In this document: positions 62,247 through 64,000 of the stretch, piece by piece | How positions within the stretch are numbered: the first letter of the stretch is position 1 | Layout of the letters: each line of letters opens with the position of its first letter | Assembly (NCBI GenBank): GCA_949751835.1 | Contig: CATKHK010000024.1 | Coordinates: 62,001 to 126,000, forward strand | Direction of reading: 5' to 3' | Origin: Blepharisma japonicum | Lineage: Eukaryota > Ciliophora > Heterotrichea > Heterotrichida > Blepharismidae | Length of the DNA stretch: 64,000 bases | Notes under the pieces: generated by a model | What the model was told of the DNA's origin: nothing | Database searches by the model: none | Seen by the model: only the letters and a program-made list of their open reading frames with translations | Position numbers and translations under genes: made by a program

Positions 62247-63443
62247 CTAATTAGCTTGGAGAAATAGATTCTCACTTGATGAGCTATATTGGTTTGCTAG
62301 TCCAATGACATTGTCCCAATAGCTCATATTCTTACCCCACACAAATGTTAGATGTCCAAATGCTAAAGTTTCCTCTTGATAGACAATAGATTTGGCAGGA
62401 AGAATTCCTCTAAGCCATGCTCCGTCAGTAGGATCAGCAAGTCTGTCGTCAGTTCCAAAGAATAAAGCTATTGGGCCAGGAATCTTGGCAAAATTATATA
62501 TTGGGGCTTCTTTTTGTCCATATACAACAAGATTTTCTGTTTGGCCATAGTCATATTTCTGAACTTTATAAACAAGATAGTTGGTCATCTGCTGCCAATG
62601 CATCATATTGTAGACACTTGTCCCTCCTGCTTCATGAGCCAAAATAGTAGGAAACATCTCAGTGTTATCATTACCAGTTGTCAAATCAGTCAACGCCATT
62701 ATTACATCATCGCATGCTCCTGCAAACAAGTCGCAGAAATCATAGTTTAAGCCAGGAGCTTTATCATATGGTAAGAATGCTCCAGCTCCATGCTTTTGCA
62801 TGATTTCAAAAATTGGAATCCTTTTGAGTAGTCTGAAATAGTCGATTTTCAGGTATCTGACAGTTCCAATTGGTGCTAACGCAATAAAGATGTTAATGTT
62901 TTGGATAAATGATGGGTTGGCCGCAAGGTGAGCGAACATTTGAATAGTCCCTTGAGAGTGTCCAATATAAGTAAGCTTTTGCTGCCCTGTGGTCTGAAGG
63001 ACATATGGGATCACTGCTGGGATATCATAATCAGCCATATGCTGCCAGGTGAAGTTCCAATAAGTCAGATTCTTCCAAGGATCTAATGTTGTGTGACCGA
63101 GGCTATGGTAGTTACCTCTTGAATTTCCGAACCAAACATCGTAGCCAGCATCAACCATTTGGAAACCTGGAGAATTTGGAAGATCCATAATCCAAGTATC
63201 AGCACAATCCAGAAGGCCGTGCTGCAAGAATGCGACTCTTTGATTAGGGTTTGCAGGCTGGTTGGCTTTCCTTGGAACACGGAAAAGGGTGAGAATATAA
63301 TTATCAGCTGTGGTTACAGTATGGACTTCAACCAAGTAACCATGGGCGGTGCAAACTTCTGTAAAATTGCGTTTAGCATCGGGTTTATCTTCAGCTAAGG
63401 CAAGCTGGAATAAGAATAAAACTAACAAAAGTTTGTGATTCAT
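62247..63443 (-). CDS. secreted/lysosomal acid lipase (alpha/beta hydrolase)
   Basis: 398 residues, intronless. Signal peptide MNHKLLLVLFLFQLALA, then the acid-lipase blocks: VEVHTVTTADNYILTLFRVP, LQHGLLDCADTWIMD, AGYDVWFGNSRGNYHS, the nucleophile elbow YIGHSQGTIQMF with the catalytic Ser, the Asp in LFFGTDDRLADP and the His in FGHLTFVWG. This is the layout of gastric/lysosomal acid lipase. It should hydrolyse triglycerides or cholesteryl esters in food vacuoles or lysosomes. Length agrees with the family (about 400). Codon use is C-rich, suggesting high expression. Confidence 0.94.
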   Translation of the reverse strand: MNHKLLLVLFLFQLALAEDKPDAKRNFTEVCTAHGYLVEVHTVTTADNYILTLFRVPRKANQPANPNQRVAFLQHGLLDCADTWIMDLPNSPGFQMVDAGYDVWFGNSRGNYHSLGHTTLDPWKNLTYWNFTWQHMADYDIPAVIPYVLQTTGQQKLTYIGHSQGTIQMFAHLAANPSFIQNINIFIALAPIGTVRYLKIDYFRLLKRIPIFEIMQKHGAGAFLPYDKAPGLNYDFCDLFAGACDDVIMALTDLTTGNDNTEMFPTILAHEAGGTSVYNMMHWQQMTNYLVYKVQKYDYGQTENLVVYGQKEAPIYNFAKIPGPIALFFGTDDRLADPTDGAWLRGILPAKSIVYQEETLAFGHLTFVWGKNMSYWDNVIGLANQYSSSSENLFLQAN

Positions 63444-63821
63444 TTATTATTAACTCTTTTGTCTAATCAAATCAGCTGCATAAACATGAGAAAATAATTA
63501 GAGATAAATATTAAAAATCATTAATTGTTTGTATGTATTAACTAATGAAATATCTAGACTAAGCTTGTGTTGAGAAAATAAACTCTCCATAAAACTGTTG
63601 AAAAAATGCATGGGGTTTCTTTTTATAAGATCTTTGAAGCCAATTTTCTCATGCACCAGATAAAATAAGAAATTAAAGTGGAAAAATTATTTGTGGAGAC
63701 TCATTTTCTTTTTTTTTAAGATTATGCACCGTGTATAGCATAAATAAAAATCACATTTTTTATTAAATGATCCTTTTCAAATTAAATAGTTTAATTTATT
63801 ATTGATAACTTGAACATAGCG
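63444..63821. other. intergenic region
   Basis: 378 nt between the lipase start and the stop of the next minus-strand gene. It carries the lipase promoter. AT-rich, with a 6-nt inverted arm pair TGCATG/CATGCA near 63608-63655; otherwise nothing recognised. Confidence 0.4.
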
Positions 63822-64000
63822 CTATTTATTTCTCCCTCTAGGAGCTGTATATTCCTTCTGTTCCTCTCTTCTTGCTCGCGGTGCAAAAATTTCTTTTTCA
63901 TCCTCCTTTCGCGTTCTCTGCATAGCAAAAGCTTTTTCGTCTTCTTTTTTTTCATCCCTTTCATTCCTGTAATTCATTGAATTTAACAAAACCCAATCAA
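63822..64000 (-). CDS. C-terminal fragment of a charged protein
   Basis: 58 residues are visible before the TAG at 63822-63824; the frame is open to the right window edge, so the gene continues outside. Sequence: a short hydrophobic start (DWVLLNSMNYRNERDEKK) and a highly charged Arg/Glu/Lys tail with two similar boxes, FAPRARREEQ and YTAPRGRNK. No identification is possible. Confidence 0.6.
   Translation of the reverse strand, partial: DWVLLNSMNYRNERDEKKEDEKAFAMQRTRKEDEKEIFAPRARREEQKEYTAPRGRNK

Noticed and set aside
1-64000. Transposons, virus-like elements, CRISPR, telomeres
   Set aside because: No transposase, reverse transcriptase, integrase, capsid or long terminal repeat was recognised. 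There is no regular short repeat array, and no telomere-type repeat at either edge.

Overview
The window is a gene-dense, AT-rich stretch of eukaryotic nuclear DNA. It is best explained as macronuclear DNA of a heterotrich ciliate, most likely Blepharisma. Two features seen directly support this. (1) In-frame TGA codons fall in almost every gene at positions where tryptophan is expected (for example three conserved Trp of the PP4 catalytic subunit at codons 137, 203 and 254), while every clear gene ends in TAA or TAG. (2) Genes are interrupted by tiny spliceosomal introns: 17 of 20 supported here are exactly 15 nt (GT...AG), with an A six bases from the 3' end. Fifteen-base introns are known from heterotrichs, and UGA=Trp separates Blepharisma from Stentor, which uses the standard code. 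The species assignment is inference.

Layout. 1-13.4 kb: coiled-coil protein (partial), Arf-like GTPase, SCP-type phosphatase, HMG-box protein, Na+/H+ exchanger, VPS26, centrin, IQ-motif protein, RBR ubiquitin ligase, DNAJC17-like splicing factor. 13.4-22.5 kb: Mis18-like zinc protein, small secreted protein, coiled-coil protein, MFS sugar transporter, p24 cargo receptor, V-ATPase subunit C, TMEM208, degenerate J protein, ribosomal protein S15. 23-31 kb: LITAF-like protein, LNR-TM-RING protein, a PPAT-HD fusion enzyme, chitin synthase. 31-39.3 kb: FHA/RING-CH protein, PERK-like kinase, CDPK, DUF2804 protein, RBR ligase with membrane segments, Mei2-like RRM protein. 39.9-50.8 kb: PP4 catalytic subunit and a PP4R4-like HEAT protein, TYSND1-like fragment, CFAP99, Hook, MIC10. 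51.7-64 kb: a 1543-residue multi-membrane PAS protein, PH protein, Cys-rich-TM-RING protein, coiled-coil and repeat proteins, acid lipase, and a partial gene.

There are no operons in the bacterial sense. Genes lie on both strands with very short spacers (8 nt between two tandem genes at 37.24 kb, 24 nt between convergent CFAP99 and Hook). Recurrent themes are ciliary and microtubule biology (centrin, CFAP99, Hook, coiled-coil proteins), endomembrane traffic (VPS26, p24, TMEM208, V-ATPase), membrane-anchored ubiquitin ligases, protein phosphorylation, and encystment (chitin synthase).

Several longer gaps between genes contain compact sets of complementary arms, some relatively GC-rich, that look like unannotated structured RNAs (near 3.3, 9.6, 22.6, 39.6, 41.0 and 58.8 kb). 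No transposon, virus-like element, tRNA, rRNA, CRISPR array or telomere repeat was recognised. The best candidates for something undescribed are the PPAT-HD fusion, the PERK-like kinase with a very small luminal part, the chitin synthase with a C-terminal helix-turn-helix-like tail, the TM-RING receptors, and the RNA candidates at 3.3 and 58.8 kb.
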